NCBI RefSeq assembly: GCF_010095445.2 | Contig: NZ_WFGV02000026.1 | Coordinates: 1 to 64,000 of the forward strand | Direction: 5' to 3' | From: Pseudomonas sp. TNT3 | GTDB taxonomy: Bacteria > Pseudomonadota > Gammaproteobacteria > Pseudomonadales > Pseudomonadaceae | DNA length: 64,000 nt | Shown here: piece by piece, positions 1 through 9,638 of the stretch | Numbering within the stretch: position 1 is the stretch's first letter | How the letters are laid out: each line of letters begins with the position of its first letter | Made by a program: the position numbers and the translations under genes | Notes under the pieces: model-generated | Seen by the model: the letters and a program-made list of their open reading frames with translations, nothing else | Database searches by the model: none | Told to the model about the DNA's origin: nothing

Positions 1-1545
1 GCCGGCGCGCGAGTGACCGCGCGCACCCTCAGTTACGGCGGACAGGATTTGCTTAGCTTGTCCGAGCGCGGTTGGCGCGGCTTGCGCGGCAAGGGCATCG
101 GTTTTGTGTTGCAGGATGCCCTGGTGTCGCTCGACCCGTTGCGCCCGGTGGGCAAGGAAATCCTCGAAGTGCTCCAGACCCACGACTGGGGTGACCGTCG
201 CAGCCGGCCGGAACGGGTCATCGAACTGCTGGAAAAAGTCGGCGTGCCGGAGCCTCGGTTAAGGGCGCGCCAACGTCCCGACCAATTGTCCGGAGGCCTG
301 CGCCAACGCGCGCTGATCGCCAGTGCGCTGGCACTGAGCCCCGGCCTGGTGATCGCGGACGAGCCGACCACCGCCCTGGATGCCACGGTGCAGGCGCAAA
401 TTCTGCAGGTGCTGCAAGAAATCAAGGCACGGGGTGACTCGTTGCTGATCATCAGCCATGACCTGGCCGTGGTCGCACAACTGGCCGATGAGGTGCTGGT
501 GCTGCGTCACGGCGAAGTGGTCGAGCAAGGACCGATGGACCAGGTATTGCGTCATCCGCGCCATCCTTACACCCGAGCGTTGCTTGATGCCGTGCCCGCC
601 GAGCATGCCCGGGGCACGCGCTTGTCGCCGGAGCGCAACACCGTTGCCGCGCCACCTCGGCCGGGTGCGGATTCGCCAGTGGTACTGAAGGCAATGCAGC
701 TGGGCAAACGTTACGTCGGCCCCGATCAGCAATCGCGTCAGGTGGTGGATGACGTCAGTTTTGAGCTGCGGGCGGGGCGCACGCTGGGGATCGTCGGCGA
801 ATCGGGATCGGGCAAAACCACGGTGGCGCGCATCGTCCTTGGCCTGCTGGAACCGGACGCCGGACGGGTGCGGTTTCTCGATAAACCCTGGTCTGGCGCC
901 GGTGACGAACGCGTGCAGGAAAAGCACCGGCGGCTGTACCGACGGGACATCAGCGTGATCTATCAGGACCCTCTCAGTTCGTTCGACCCGCGCTGGAGCG
1001 TCGGGCAGATTCTCGCCGATGCGCTGGACGTCGCCGGCATCACGCCAGACCAACAGCCCGCACGCATCGCGCAACTGTTGGATCAAGTGCGTCTGCCCAA
1101 AGAGCTGGCGGTTCGACGGCCATTGCAGCTGTCGGGTGGCCAGCGTCAGCGCGTCGCCATCGCCCGGGCCATCGCGAGTAATCCGAAAGTCATTATCTGT
1201 GACGAGCCGGTCTCGGCGCTGGACGTGTCGGTTCAGGCCCAGGTGCTGGACCTGCTGGCCGATCTGCAAGCGACCCTGGGGCTGGCGTATCTGTTCATCT
1301 CGCACGACCTGGGAGTTATCCGCCATGTCAGCGACGACGTGCTGGTGATGCGTCACGGCAAGGTCGTTGAAAGCGCCACGGTCGAGACGCTCTTTGAAAA
1401 CCCGCAGCACGAGTACACCCGTCGACTGCTGGGGGCGGTGCCGCGTTTGCCGAGCGCCGAGACAACTTTGGTCGTGCCGCCGCTGGAACCGGAAGACGCG
1501 GCGTGGCTGTTTGATGAATCCCGGCTTTGGAAAATCGCCATTTAA
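1..1545 (+). CDS. Fused double ATPase subunit of a peptide/opine/nickel-family ABC importer (5' partial)
   Basis: Cytoplasmic energy-coupling subunit with two ABC cassettes in one chain (DppD-DppF or YejF type). The frame is open to the first base, so the N-terminus, including the first Walker A, lies outside the window. Visible in cassette one: signature LSGGLRQR and Walker B VIADEP, then the H-loop SHDLAVV. Cassette two is complete: Walker A GESGSGKT, signature LSGGQRQR, Walker B VIICDEP, SHDLGV. Family members energise uptake of oligopeptides, opines, nickel or similar small solutes; the permeases and binding protein should lie just upstream. The next gene starts 26 bases downstream on the same strand, so one transcript with the SfnB-like enzyme is likely. 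The substrate cannot be read from the ATPase. Confidence 0.93.
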   Translation, partial: AGARVTARTLSYGGQDLLSLSERGWRGLRGKGIGFVLQDALVSLDPLRPVGKEILEVLQTHDWGDRRSRPERVIELLEKVGVPEPRLRARQRPDQLSGGLRQRALIASALALSPGLVIADEPTTALDATVQAQILQVLQEIKARGDSLLIISHDLAVVAQLADEVLVLRHGEVVEQGPMDQVLRHPRHPYTRALLDAVPAEHARGTRLSPERNTVAAPPRPGADSPVVLKAMQLGKRYVGPDQQSRQVVDDVSFELRAGRTLGIVGESGSGKTTVARIVLGLLEPDAGRVRFLDKPWSGAGDERVQEKHRRLYRRDISVIYQDPLSSFDPRWSVGQILADALDVAGITPDQQPARIAQLLDQVRLPKELAVRRPLQLSGGQRQRVAIARAIASNPKVIICDEPVSALDVSVQAQVLDLLADLQATLGLAYLFISHDLGVIRHVSDDVLVMRHGKVVESATVETLFENPQHEYTRRLLGAVPRLPSAETTLVVPPLEPEDAAWLFDESRLWKIAI

Positions 1546-1571
1546 GTTCGAACCTTGAACAAGGAACTGCC

Positions 1572-2780
1572 ATGACTACGTTGACTGCTGTACCCAAGAC
1601 ACCGGTTGCTTCGGTGGAAGAACTCAATGCCCGTGCCGACCGTTTGTTGCCGCAGATCGCCGCAGGCGCGGCGCAACGTGAGCGTGATCGGCAATTGCCG
1701 TATGAGGCTGTGACGCAGATCGCCCAGGCGGGATTGTTCACCGTGCGGATCCCGACCCGCTTCGGGGGAGCCGGGGGTTCGGTCAAGGATGCGATTGCGT
1801 TGTTGATTCGGATCGCCTCGGTCGACTCCAATGTGGCCCAGGCGCTGCGCCCCGGTTTCGGTTTTATCGAAGGGCTGCTGGCGTCCCGGGCCGACGGGGC
1901 GGAGGGCGAACGCGAGCGGTGGTTCGAGCGTTATCTGCAGGGCGCTGTGGTCGGGAATGCCGGGTGGGAAGTGGGCGGTGCAAACGGTTCGATCAGCGCG
2001 CGGATCGTGCGTGACGGCGATCACTACCGCGCCACCGGCAGCAAGTACTACAGCACCGGATCGTTGTACGCAGACTGGGTCAGCGCCGTCGCCCTGGACG
2101 AGAACGAGCAACCGGTGTCGTTCATTCTTCCCCGTGATCGCAAGGGGCTGGAATTGCTCGACGATTTCGACGCGATGGGCCAGCGCCTGACCGCCAGCGG
2201 GACCACCCATTTGCATGACGTGGTGGTGAAGGCCGACGAGATTCGCACGCGCACCGTGGAGGAGGGCAAACGCACCATCGTCACGCCGTTTCTTCAGGTA
2301 TTCCTCGCGGCCGTCCAGGCGGGTATCGCACGCAATGCGTTGAACGATGCGGTCGCGTTTGCCAATGATCATGCGCGCCCGATCAAGCACAGTACGGCGA
2401 CGCGGTCGGTTGACGACCCTTATGTAGAACTCAGTGTCGGCGATATTTCGGCCCGTGCGTTCACGGCGGAAGCGGTGGTGTTAAGGGCTGCAGAAGCCAT
2501 CGACCGGGCCTGGGCAGCCGACCTCGATCCGCAGGCGGTGGATCAGGCGGCGGTCGATGTCGCGCAGGCGCAATACATCGCGGCCGAGTCTGCGCTCAAG
2601 GCGGCAGAGCTGGTATTTGACGTGGGCGGCGCCTCTACAACGGGTCGCGCACATAACCTGGACCGTCACTGGCGCAACGCGCGCACCGTGGCCAATCACA
2701 ACCCTCGGCACTGGAAAGCGGCCGCCGTGGGTGCCTGGCAACTCAAAGGAACGCCGCCACCGACATCGGGATTGTTTTAA
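1572..2780 (+). CDS. SfnB-family acyl-CoA-dehydrogenase-fold oxidoreductase
   Basis: A 402-aa soluble flavoenzyme of the acyl-CoA dehydrogenase fold, closest in type to SfnB/DszC, which act on organosulfur compounds (sulfone or dibenzothiophene oxygenation) rather than on acyl-CoA. Start chosen at the ATG after AAGGAACTGCC; an in-frame upstream ATG at 1527 lies inside the preceding gene. The N-terminal helical domain, the central beta domain (around residues 120-230, with the GSKYYSTGS stretch) and the C-terminal four-helix domain are all present, and the length is normal for the family. Its place behind a peptide-type importer and ahead of two exporters and a TonB receptor suggests use of an imported sulfur-containing compound, which is inference. 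Confidence 0.85.
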   Translation: MTTLTAVPKTPVASVEELNARADRLLPQIAAGAAQRERDRQLPYEAVTQIAQAGLFTVRIPTRFGGAGGSVKDAIALLIRIASVDSNVAQALRPGFGFIEGLLASRADGAEGERERWFERYLQGAVVGNAGWEVGGANGSISARIVRDGDHYRATGSKYYSTGSLYADWVSAVALDENEQPVSFILPRDRKGLELLDDFDAMGQRLTASGTTHLHDVVVKADEIRTRTVEEGKRTIVTPFLQVFLAAVQAGIARNALNDAVAFANDHARPIKHSTATRSVDDPYVELSVGDISARAFTAEAVVLRAAEAIDRAWAADLDPQAVDQAAVDVAQAQYIAAESALKAAELVFDVGGASTTGRAHNLDRHWRNARTVANHNPRHWKAAAVGAWQLKGTPPPTSGLF

Positions 2781-2840
2781 GCATGGGCCGGAGTGCGCGT
2801 CGAACAGGCGCCTTTATCAGGCGGATGACCCGAGGGCGTC

Positions 2841-4295
2841 ATGGGCGCGACTGAACGCATCGATACGCTTGACCGGGTCGCCCTTCGACCTGTCGACCCG
2901 GCGGCCGGCACGAGCCTGCGCCGGGTGCCGATGATCATCGGCTGTGCGCTGTTCATGGAACTGATCGACGCCACGGCGGTGCTCACGGCGTTGCCGCAGA
3001 TGGCCCGGGATTTCGGTGAGCCCAGCGTGCGCATGAACCTGGTGGTGTCGCTGTATTTGCTGGCGGTGGCGCTGTTTGTCCCGGTCAGTGGTTGGGCGGC
3101 GGATCGCTTCGGGCCTCGACGGGTGTTCGTCAGTGCGATCGTGCTGTTCACCCTAGCATCGGTGGCCTGCGCCTGTTCGGGCTCGCTGTTGCAACTGTCA
3201 CTGGCGCGCATGGCGCAAGGGGCGGCCGGGGCCATGATGGTGCCGGTGGGGCAGGTGATTCTGTTGCGCTGGTCGGCGCGGGAGAACCTGCTGCGCGCGA
3301 TGTCCTACCTGACGATTCCGGCGCTGATCGGGCCTGTTTTAGGGCCGCCGTTGGGCGGTTTGCTGGTGACCCTGTTGTCGTGGCACTGGATCTTCCTGAT
3401 CAATGTGCCGATCGGCCTGTTGGGCATCGCGCTGGTGGTGCGCTACATCCCCGATTACCCCGGTTCGCGTGGGCGGCCACTGGACGTCCCCGGCCTTTTG
3501 CTCAGCGCGGTCGGCCTCGGCGGTCTGGTGTTTGGTTTCGAGGCATTCGGTCACGGCTTGCTGGCGCGCCAGTGGGCGCTGCTGCTGATTGCGTTGGGGG
3601 TATTGAGTGCGTGGTTGTACGTCAGGCATGCCCGGCGTTCGGCGCACCCGCTGATTGATTTCTCCTTGCTGCGGATCCCTACCTTCGGGGTGAGTTTCTG
3701 GGGCGGCAACCTGATGCGTATCGGTAGCGCGTCACAGCCTTTTCTGTTGGTGCTGCTGTTCCAGCTGTGCTTTGGCCTGAATCCGCTGGAAGCCGGCCTG
3801 TTGAGTTTTGCGGGCGGGGCCGGCGCGTTCCTGATGAAGCTGCTGGCAGTGCGAATCGTCAGCCGCTTCGGCTTCAGGCGCACGTTGATCGGCAACGCAG
3901 TGCTGACGGGACTGACGATCATTGCCTGCGGGATGTTCGAAGTGTCCACCCCATACTGGATCGTCGTGCTGGTGTTGTTCGGCAGCGGCATCATCCGTTC
4001 GCTGCAGTTCAGCACCCTGGGCGCCTTGACCTATGCCGATGTGCCGCCGGAACAGTCCAGCCGGGCCAGCAGCCTGTCGGCGATGACCATCCAGCTGACG
4101 ATGAGTTTGTCTGTGGGCATCGCCGCTGCGTTGCTGAGCCTGATCATGTCCCTGCGCGGGCATGCCAGTCTCGAGCAAAGCGATGTGGCGCTGGTCATGG
4201 TGTTCGGTGGGGTGATGTGTGCCTTGTCGGGGCTGGTGTTTCGCCGGCTTTCGTCGTCGGCGGGTTCGGCCGTGTACGCCGGGCGTTCCGGCTGA
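2841..4295 (+). CDS. MFS drug/proton antiporter, DHA2 type
   Basis: Inner-membrane major facilitator of 484 aa. About 14 hydrophobic segments, the length, and the early motif GWAADRFGPRRVF (motif A, loop 2-3) fit the DHA2 (EmrB/QacA) group, which exports toxic or metabolic compounds against protons. A DxxxVxxALP-like stretch (DATAVLTALP) in helix 1 matches the DHA2 helix-1 signature. The start ATG at 2841 puts about 30 polar residues ahead of helix 1; an in-frame ATG at 2931 would shorten it. It follows the SfnB-like gene after 60 bases on the same strand, so it may remove a by-product or overflow of the imported compound. Substrate unknown. Confidence 0.88.
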   Translation: MGATERIDTLDRVALRPVDPAAGTSLRRVPMIIGCALFMELIDATAVLTALPQMARDFGEPSVRMNLVVSLYLLAVALFVPVSGWAADRFGPRRVFVSAIVLFTLASVACACSGSLLQLSLARMAQGAAGAMMVPVGQVILLRWSARENLLRAMSYLTIPALIGPVLGPPLGGLLVTLLSWHWIFLINVPIGLLGIALVVRYIPDYPGSRGRPLDVPGLLLSAVGLGGLVFGFEAFGHGLLARQWALLLIALGVLSAWLYVRHARRSAHPLIDFSLLRIPTFGVSFWGGNLMRIGSASQPFLLVLLFQLCFGLNPLEAGLLSFAGGAGAFLMKLLAVRIVSRFGFRRTLIGNAVLTGLTIIACGMFEVSTPYWIVVLVLFGSGIIRSLQFSTLGALTYADVPPEQSSRASSLSAMTIQLTMSLSVGIAAALLSLIMSLRGHASLEQSDVALVMVFGGVMCALSGLVFRRLSSSAGSAVYAGRSG

Positions 4296-4389
4296 CCCGT
4301 TGTTTTTAGCTATTGAACCGGGCACCTCGCGTGTCTCTTTTGCCTGAAAGCTGCGCGGCCACAGGCGTCATTCAGGAATGCCATCCGTC

Positions 4390-6216
4390 ATGACCTCGTC
4401 TTTTTCACCTTTCACGCCCCGTGACAGCCGGTTGCACAACTGGAAAGTCCAGCATCTGCCGGCCACGCCGGGTGCGTTCGTGCGTTTTTTTATCGGCAAC
4501 TTCAAGGGCTGGTACGTGGCGATCCTGCTGCTGCAGATCGCTGCAGTGGTGTGCACCATCCTCATTCCGTGGGGGCTGGGCCAGATCACCCGCACGGTCA
4601 GCAACGGGCTGGATGCCGAGCGCGCGTTCGAGGTGCTGCAGTGGCCATTGACCCTGTTCGGCGCGTTGCTGGTGCTGGAAGTGTTATTCACCCGAGCTGC
4701 TGCGGGTTGCCACATTCACGTCTTGCCGTTGCAGCGGCGTACAGTCACCCATGTGGTCTTCGCCTATCTGCAGCAGCACTCGCATCGGTTCATCAGCAAC
4801 GAATTTGCCGGTGCCCTGGCGCACCGGGTGTCCGAGATTGCGCTCGGGGTCAATCAGACACTGAGCATCCTGCTGTTCGATCTCATCCCGCTGCTGGTCA
4901 CACTGAGCCTGGCCACGGTGTTGCTGTGGACGGCCTCGCCGTTTCTGGCGATGTTCATGGCGGGTTGGTCGCTGCTGTTCATTGCCGTGTGTTATTTGCT
5001 GGCGCGCCGCAGCCATCCTCTGGCCCAGCAATACTCGGCAGCGCGCAGCACCAGCTCGGGCAAAGTCGTCGATGCCGTGTCCAACCTCGCCAACATCCGC
5101 TTGTTTGCCCGTCATGCGTTCGAGCACAGCTATCTGGGCACGTTCCTGGACAGGGAAGTGGCCGCGGCGTATCGCTCGCTGGGGTACATGGAGAAGATCC
5201 GCTGGTTTCAGACCGGTTGTGGCGTGGTCCTCAAACTGGGGCTGTTGCTGGTGGCGCTGTACCTGTGGCGCACGCAGCGCATCGACATCGCTGCGTTTGT
5301 CATGTCGACCAGCCTTTCGCTGTTGATCATCAGCGACGTGGGGAACCTGTCCCGGCGTTTTCTGGAATTCTTCGAGGCGACCGGGAACATTGCCAACGGC
5401 GTGCGCACGCTGATTCGTCCGCACGAAGTGATAGACCGGCCCGGGGCGTCAGCCTTGCAGGTCAAGCGTGGCGATATCGAGTTTCGCGACGTTGGCTTCA
5501 GCTACGGTTCTGACCAGCCGATTTTCAGCCGGCTGAATCTCGTGATTCCGGCGGGACAGAAAGTCGGGCTGGTGGGCTCCTCGGGGTCGGGCAAATCGAC
5601 CCTGCTCAATCTGCTGCTGCGCTTGTATGACGTGCAGCAGGGGGCGGTGCTGATTGACGGCGTGGATGTGCGCGATGCGACGCAGCATTCCCTGCACCAG
5701 CAGATCGGCCTGATCCCGCAAGAGCCTGGCCTGTTCCACCGCAGCATTCGCGAGAACATTCATTACGGGCGCCTGGATGCCTCGATGGATGAGGTGGCCG
5801 AAGCGATCCATCGTGCGGGTGCCAGCGAATTCATCGACAGCATGGAAGACGGCTATGAGTCGCTGGTGGGGGAGCGCGGTGTGAAGTTGTCGGGTGGGCA
5901 GCGGCAGCGGATTGCTATCGCACGGGTGCTCCTGAAGAACGCGCCGATCCTGGTCATGGACGAGGCCACCTCAAGCCTGGACTCGATCACAGAGCGCTTC
6001 ATTCAAGACAAACTGGACGAAATCATGGAAGACAAGACGGTGGTCGTGGTCGCACATCGGCTGTCGACCGTCGCCCATCTGGACCGCATTCTGGTGTTCG
6101 ATAACGGCCGGGTGATCGAGGATGGAAGCCATGAGGAACTGCTGCGCCAGGGGGGGCAATATTCACGCCTGTGGAGTCGTCAGTTCAGTGCGGCGTTCGA
6201 TGAGGCGGTGGTGTGA
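4390..6216 (+). CDS. ABC exporter, fused permease-ATPase (half-transporter)
   Basis: Inner-membrane type IV ABC exporter of about 608 aa: six transmembrane helices in residues about 30-330 followed by one nucleotide-binding domain. Walker A is GSSGSGKST, signature LSGGQRQR, Walker B ILVMDEATSSLDS, switch VVVAHRLSTV. Family members work as homo- or heterodimers and move lipids, drugs, peptides or siderophores out (a few, such as YbtP/Q, move siderophores in). ATG 4390 is preferred to the in-frame ATG at 4378, because the AGGA at 4374-4377 directly abuts 4378. It sits between an MFS permease and a TonB receptor, so import of a metallophore-like compound is one possibility, but nothing in the protein decides direction or substrate. 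Confidence 0.88.
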   Translation: MTSSFSPFTPRDSRLHNWKVQHLPATPGAFVRFFIGNFKGWYVAILLLQIAAVVCTILIPWGLGQITRTVSNGLDAERAFEVLQWPLTLFGALLVLEVLFTRAAAGCHIHVLPLQRRTVTHVVFAYLQQHSHRFISNEFAGALAHRVSEIALGVNQTLSILLFDLIPLLVTLSLATVLLWTASPFLAMFMAGWSLLFIAVCYLLARRSHPLAQQYSAARSTSSGKVVDAVSNLANIRLFARHAFEHSYLGTFLDREVAAAYRSLGYMEKIRWFQTGCGVVLKLGLLLVALYLWRTQRIDIAAFVMSTSLSLLIISDVGNLSRRFLEFFEATGNIANGVRTLIRPHEVIDRPGASALQVKRGDIEFRDVGFSYGSDQPIFSRLNLVIPAGQKVGLVGSSGSGKSTLLNLLLRLYDVQQGAVLIDGVDVRDATQHSLHQQIGLIPQEPGLFHRSIRENIHYGRLDASMDEVAEAIHRAGASEFIDSMEDGYESLVGERGVKLSGGQRQRIAIARVLLKNAPILVMDEATSSLDSITERFIQDKLDEIMEDKTVVVVAHRLSTVAHLDRILVFDNGRVIEDGSHEELLRQGGQYSRLWSRQFSAAFDEAVV

Positions 6217-6443
6217 TTTGATGGGGCGGCGGCTTTGGTGGCGTAAACGGACGCCGTAACGACGTGAAGTGTTGTAAGCGAAACAGCCCTTCAGCAATGT
6301 GTACCTCTGCACCACGATAGAGGCTCGTATTTATCTGTTTTTACTGCGTTTTCTGCTGGCACGAACCCTGCAAAAGCCGAGGTGAGAGCGCGACTATACA
6401 CATAGATGCTCCAACCATTAATCAGGCCAGGAGTATCGAAACG

Positions 6444-8564
6444 ATGTGGCAGAAGTTTGAAGCACGCGCTCTGGGGCTGGACCCGTTCAAGACGGCGTCC
6501 AGCCTGGGCATTCTGATGATGCTGGTTCATGGCACTTGCGCGGCGGCTCAAGCGCAGCCGACAGGTCAGGACCCGACATTGGCCACGGTGGTGGTCACCG
6601 GAGCTCAGGCTACCGAGGTTCAGAAAGCGCAACGGCAGCTGGAGAAAGTGGCGGGGCAGACCGCTGTGGTGGACAACCGGGAAATCGAACGCGGTCGGGC
6701 TGCCAATGCCGAGGACGTGCTGGCCTTGCAGCCGGGGGTGTTTGCCCAGGCCACCAGCGGGTCCGGCGCCAACAAGATTTCGATCCGTGGCTCGGGGCTC
6801 AATACGTTCTATCAAGGCTACGTGCTGGGGATCAAATTCCTGTTTGACGGGTTGCCGCTGACAGGGCCGGGCGGTACGCAGGAGGACATGCTCGACATGG
6901 CGTCGGTGGACCACACCGAAGTGCTGTACGGGGCCAACGCCTTTAACTATTCAGCGTTGTCGCTGGGCGGTGCCATCAACTTTGTCAGCAAGACCGGTCG
7001 CACCGATCCGGGCAATTACGCGCGCTTCGAAGTCGGCAGTTTCGGCTATCGCAAGCAGCAATTGAGTACGGGCGGGGTGGTCGATAACAGCGATTACTAC
7101 GTCAGTATTTTGCACAACGAGCGGGACGGTTATCAGGACAACACGCCCAACGAAGGGCAGGGCATCGTGGCCAACTTCGGGCATGTGTTCAACCCCAAGC
7201 TGGAGACGCGATTCTTCGTGCGCTACCGCGAAGAAACGCTCACCCAGGGCAATACGCTGACCAAGTACCAGATCAAGCATGACCCCAAGAGCAACAACGT
7301 CCCGACCGGTCGACAGAAGGACGGATCGACCCTGCTGGGCAGCAAGACCACCTATACCTTCGACGACAATGCGAAGCTGGAAGTCGGCCTGGGTTATAAC
7401 GACTACCCCTTGTACAACGGCTGGCGGTACTCCGCGACGCCCCAGGATTGGCGATCCAAGGACATCAACCTGACCCTGCGCTACCTGCGTACCGGCGATA
7501 CATTCCTCGGTTTGCCCAGCGACAGCAGCGTGACCTTCAGCAATACCCGCGCGTACCTGGCGGATGTGAAATCTCACGCCAAGGGCACCGACACCAAGCT
7601 GCAGGAAACCAACTACACGGGTTCGCGCGATACCGTGTTCTCTTTGGGCAACGAGCTGCAATTCGGCGAACGTACCTGGCTGTCCACCGGCCTGTCGTTT
7701 ATCGATATCAAGCGCAAGGCGCAGATCGAATACACCACGGGCACCAACACCACGGCGTTTCCCAACGGGGTCGAGTACAACGAGCACGACATCGCGCCGC
7801 GTATCGGCCTGCGTTACCAGCTGACCCCGGAATTTGAAGTGTTCGGCAACGCCAGTCGCTCAATCGATCCGCCGGTGACCTGGCAATTGGGAAGCACCGG
7901 GACGCCTTATATCCGTGATGTGCGGCCGCAGAAAGGCAACACGGTCGAGTTTGGTATTCGCGGCGGGCACGGTATTTTCGATGGCAGCCTGACGGTTTAC
8001 CGCTCGTGGATTCAGAAGGAGCTGCTGTCGATCGTGGTGCGTCAGGCGACGGCCACGCAGGATCAACTGGTGGCCACTTCGAACGGCAGCGGGACCATTC
8101 ACCAAGGGATCGAAGCGGGGCTGAATGCGCAGCTTTGGGAAGGTCAGAATGGCGACACGGTGACGTTGCGCCAGGCGTATACCTTCAACGATTTCCACTA
8201 TCGCGACGACGACACGTTCGGCGGCAACGAGCTGCCAAGCTTGCCGCGCGAGGTCTATCAGGCCGAGCTTCAATATCGGCAAACCGCTGGCTTCTACGCG
8301 CAGCTCAATGCGCGCGCTGCTTCCAGCTATTACGTCGATTTTGCCAACACCCTCAGCGCGCCGTCCTACACGATCTGGGGCGCGAAAGTGGGCTATGAAG
8401 CCCCGAGTAAAAAGTGGGAAGTGTTTCTGGACGCCCGTAACCTGACCAACGAGCGCTATGCCACGGCGGCGAATACGGCCTACGACGCCAGGGGGCAGGA
8501 CTCGGCGAACTTCTACCCGGGTGATGCGTTTAACGTGACGACCGGGGTGGCTTTTCGGTTCTAG
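6444..8564 (+). CDS. TonB-dependent outer-membrane receptor
   Basis: Outer-membrane gated porin of 706 aa. The N-terminus has a long signal peptide ending near AAAQAQP (about residues 30-38), followed by a TonB-box-like TLATVVVTG, then a plug domain (about 50-170; SIRGSGLN and GGAINFVSKTG are typical plug motifs) and a 22-strand barrel ending in the aromatic residue GVAFRF, as expected for BamA recognition. Such receptors take up siderophores, cobalamin, or sulfur- and sugar-bearing compounds using the proton motive force passed on by TonB. It ends the plus-strand block begun by the ABC importer and is separated from the ABC exporter by about 230 bases, so it probably has its own promoter. 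No FecA-type signalling extension is seen. Confidence 0.92.
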   Translation: MWQKFEARALGLDPFKTASSLGILMMLVHGTCAAAQAQPTGQDPTLATVVVTGAQATEVQKAQRQLEKVAGQTAVVDNREIERGRAANAEDVLALQPGVFAQATSGSGANKISIRGSGLNTFYQGYVLGIKFLFDGLPLTGPGGTQEDMLDMASVDHTEVLYGANAFNYSALSLGGAINFVSKTGRTDPGNYARFEVGSFGYRKQQLSTGGVVDNSDYYVSILHNERDGYQDNTPNEGQGIVANFGHVFNPKLETRFFVRYREETLTQGNTLTKYQIKHDPKSNNVPTGRQKDGSTLLGSKTTYTFDDNAKLEVGLGYNDYPLYNGWRYSATPQDWRSKDINLTLRYLRTGDTFLGLPSDSSVTFSNTRAYLADVKSHAKGTDTKLQETNYTGSRDTVFSLGNELQFGERTWLSTGLSFIDIKRKAQIEYTTGTNTTAFPNGVEYNEHDIAPRIGLRYQLTPEFEVFGNASRSIDPPVTWQLGSTGTPYIRDVRPQKGNTVEFGIRGGHGIFDGSLTVYRSWIQKELLSIVVRQATATQDQLVATSNGSGTIHQGIEAGLNAQLWEGQNGDTVTLRQAYTFNDFHYRDDDTFGGNELPSLPREVYQAELQYRQTAGFYAQLNARAASSYYVDFANTLSAPSYTIWGAKVGYEAPSKKWEVFLDARNLTNERYATAANTAYDARGQDSANFYPGDAFNVTTGVAFRF

Positions 8565-8621
8565 CGCCTGCTCGCGATATGGCTCAGGAACGCCTATGGC
8601 AAGCTGAGGCAGCGCATGCGA

Positions 8622-9572
8622 TCAATGGGGGCCGTTGATGCTGGATGAACCACGGGTCAGACGCTTGAGCGCGATGACCATCAGACCCCCGGTGACTCCC
8701 ATTCCCGTGAGAAAAAGCGGATACGCCACCCACCACGGAACGGCCGAGGTCATCATGCTGAACTCGGACATGCCGCCGATGCTGGCGATCAGGTTGAGCG
8801 GCAGGAAGACCACATTGATCAGCGTCAGTTTGCGCAGCAGGTTGTTCATGGTGTTGTTCATCAAATTGCCCCGCGCATCGATCAGGCCGGCAAACACCCT
8901 GGAGTAGATTTCCGCCTGTTTGTTGCACTGGGTGTTCTCGATGATCAGATCGTCGATCAGCGCGATCGCCTCGGCGCTGAAGTGCTCTTTTTCTGCGTGG
9001 TTGCGCAACCGGGTCAGGACAGCGCCATTGCTGTGAATCGCGTTGATGTAATAGATCAGGCTTTCGCTGAGGTTGAACATCTGGATCAGATGCCGATTCT
9101 CCATTGATGTGTTGAACTTCTGCTGCAGTTCTCGAGCCACCAACTTGATCACCTTGAGGTGACCCAGGTAGTGGTGGAGGTTGTTGAACAGCATGTCCAG
9201 CAACACGTCCAGCGGGGTGTACAACGGATGCCGCACGCCCAATCCGCTTAACTGGGAATCGTCGGTCGCAATGACCAGCAGGCGTGTTTTGGAGAACAGC
9301 AGGCCGAACGACGACACCTCAAACGTCAGGCTTTGCGCACCCGAGTAACTTTCCGGACGCTTCCAGATCAGGAACAGATTGTCCGGGTGGAACTCGATGC
9401 GTGAGACCTCGTCCGGGTCCAGTGCCGAAGCCAGCGCGTGATCGTCCAGTTTGAAATCGCTGCGCAGCAGATCCCGTTCTGCAGCGTCGGGATTGCTGAA
9501 CAACATGACCTCGGCATTGAGGTGTCCAACCGGTACCAACGCCCCATTGGCGAGCTGAAAAGGCTTGATCAC
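8622..9572 (-). CDS. CorA/ZntB-family divalent cation transporter with variant GMS motif
   Basis: Inner-membrane CorA-superfamily protein of 316 aa: a large cytoplasmic N-terminal domain (residues about 1-250) and two C-terminal transmembrane helices. CorA and ZntB carry Gly-Met-Asn (or GVN) at the end of TM1; here the corresponding place reads IGGMSEF, so the highly conserved Asn is Ser. That may change ion choice or abolish transport. The start is GTG with AGAGG six bases upstream. It lies 66 bases downstream of the RimK-like ligase on the same strand, so the two are probably co-transcribed. Confidence 0.82.
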   Translation of the reverse strand: MIKPFQLANGALVPVGHLNAEVMLFSNPDAAERDLLRSDFKLDDHALASALDPDEVSRIEFHPDNLFLIWKRPESYSGAQSLTFEVSSFGLLFSKTRLLVIATDDSQLSGLGVRHPLYTPLDVLLDMLFNNLHHYLGHLKVIKLVARELQQKFNTSMENRHLIQMFNLSESLIYYINAIHSNGAVLTRLRNHAEKEHFSAEAIALIDDLIIENTQCNKQAEIYSRVFAGLIDARGNLMNNTMNNLLRKLTLINVVFLPLNLIASIGGMSEFSMMTSAVPWWVAYPLFLTGMGVTGGLMVIALKRLTRGSSSINGPH

Positions 9573-9638
9573 ATCTGGCCTCTGGTGTTGTTGGCCGGGA
9601 AAGTCTGCGTGTTGCAGGACGGGTTTCGATTCAAGCGC

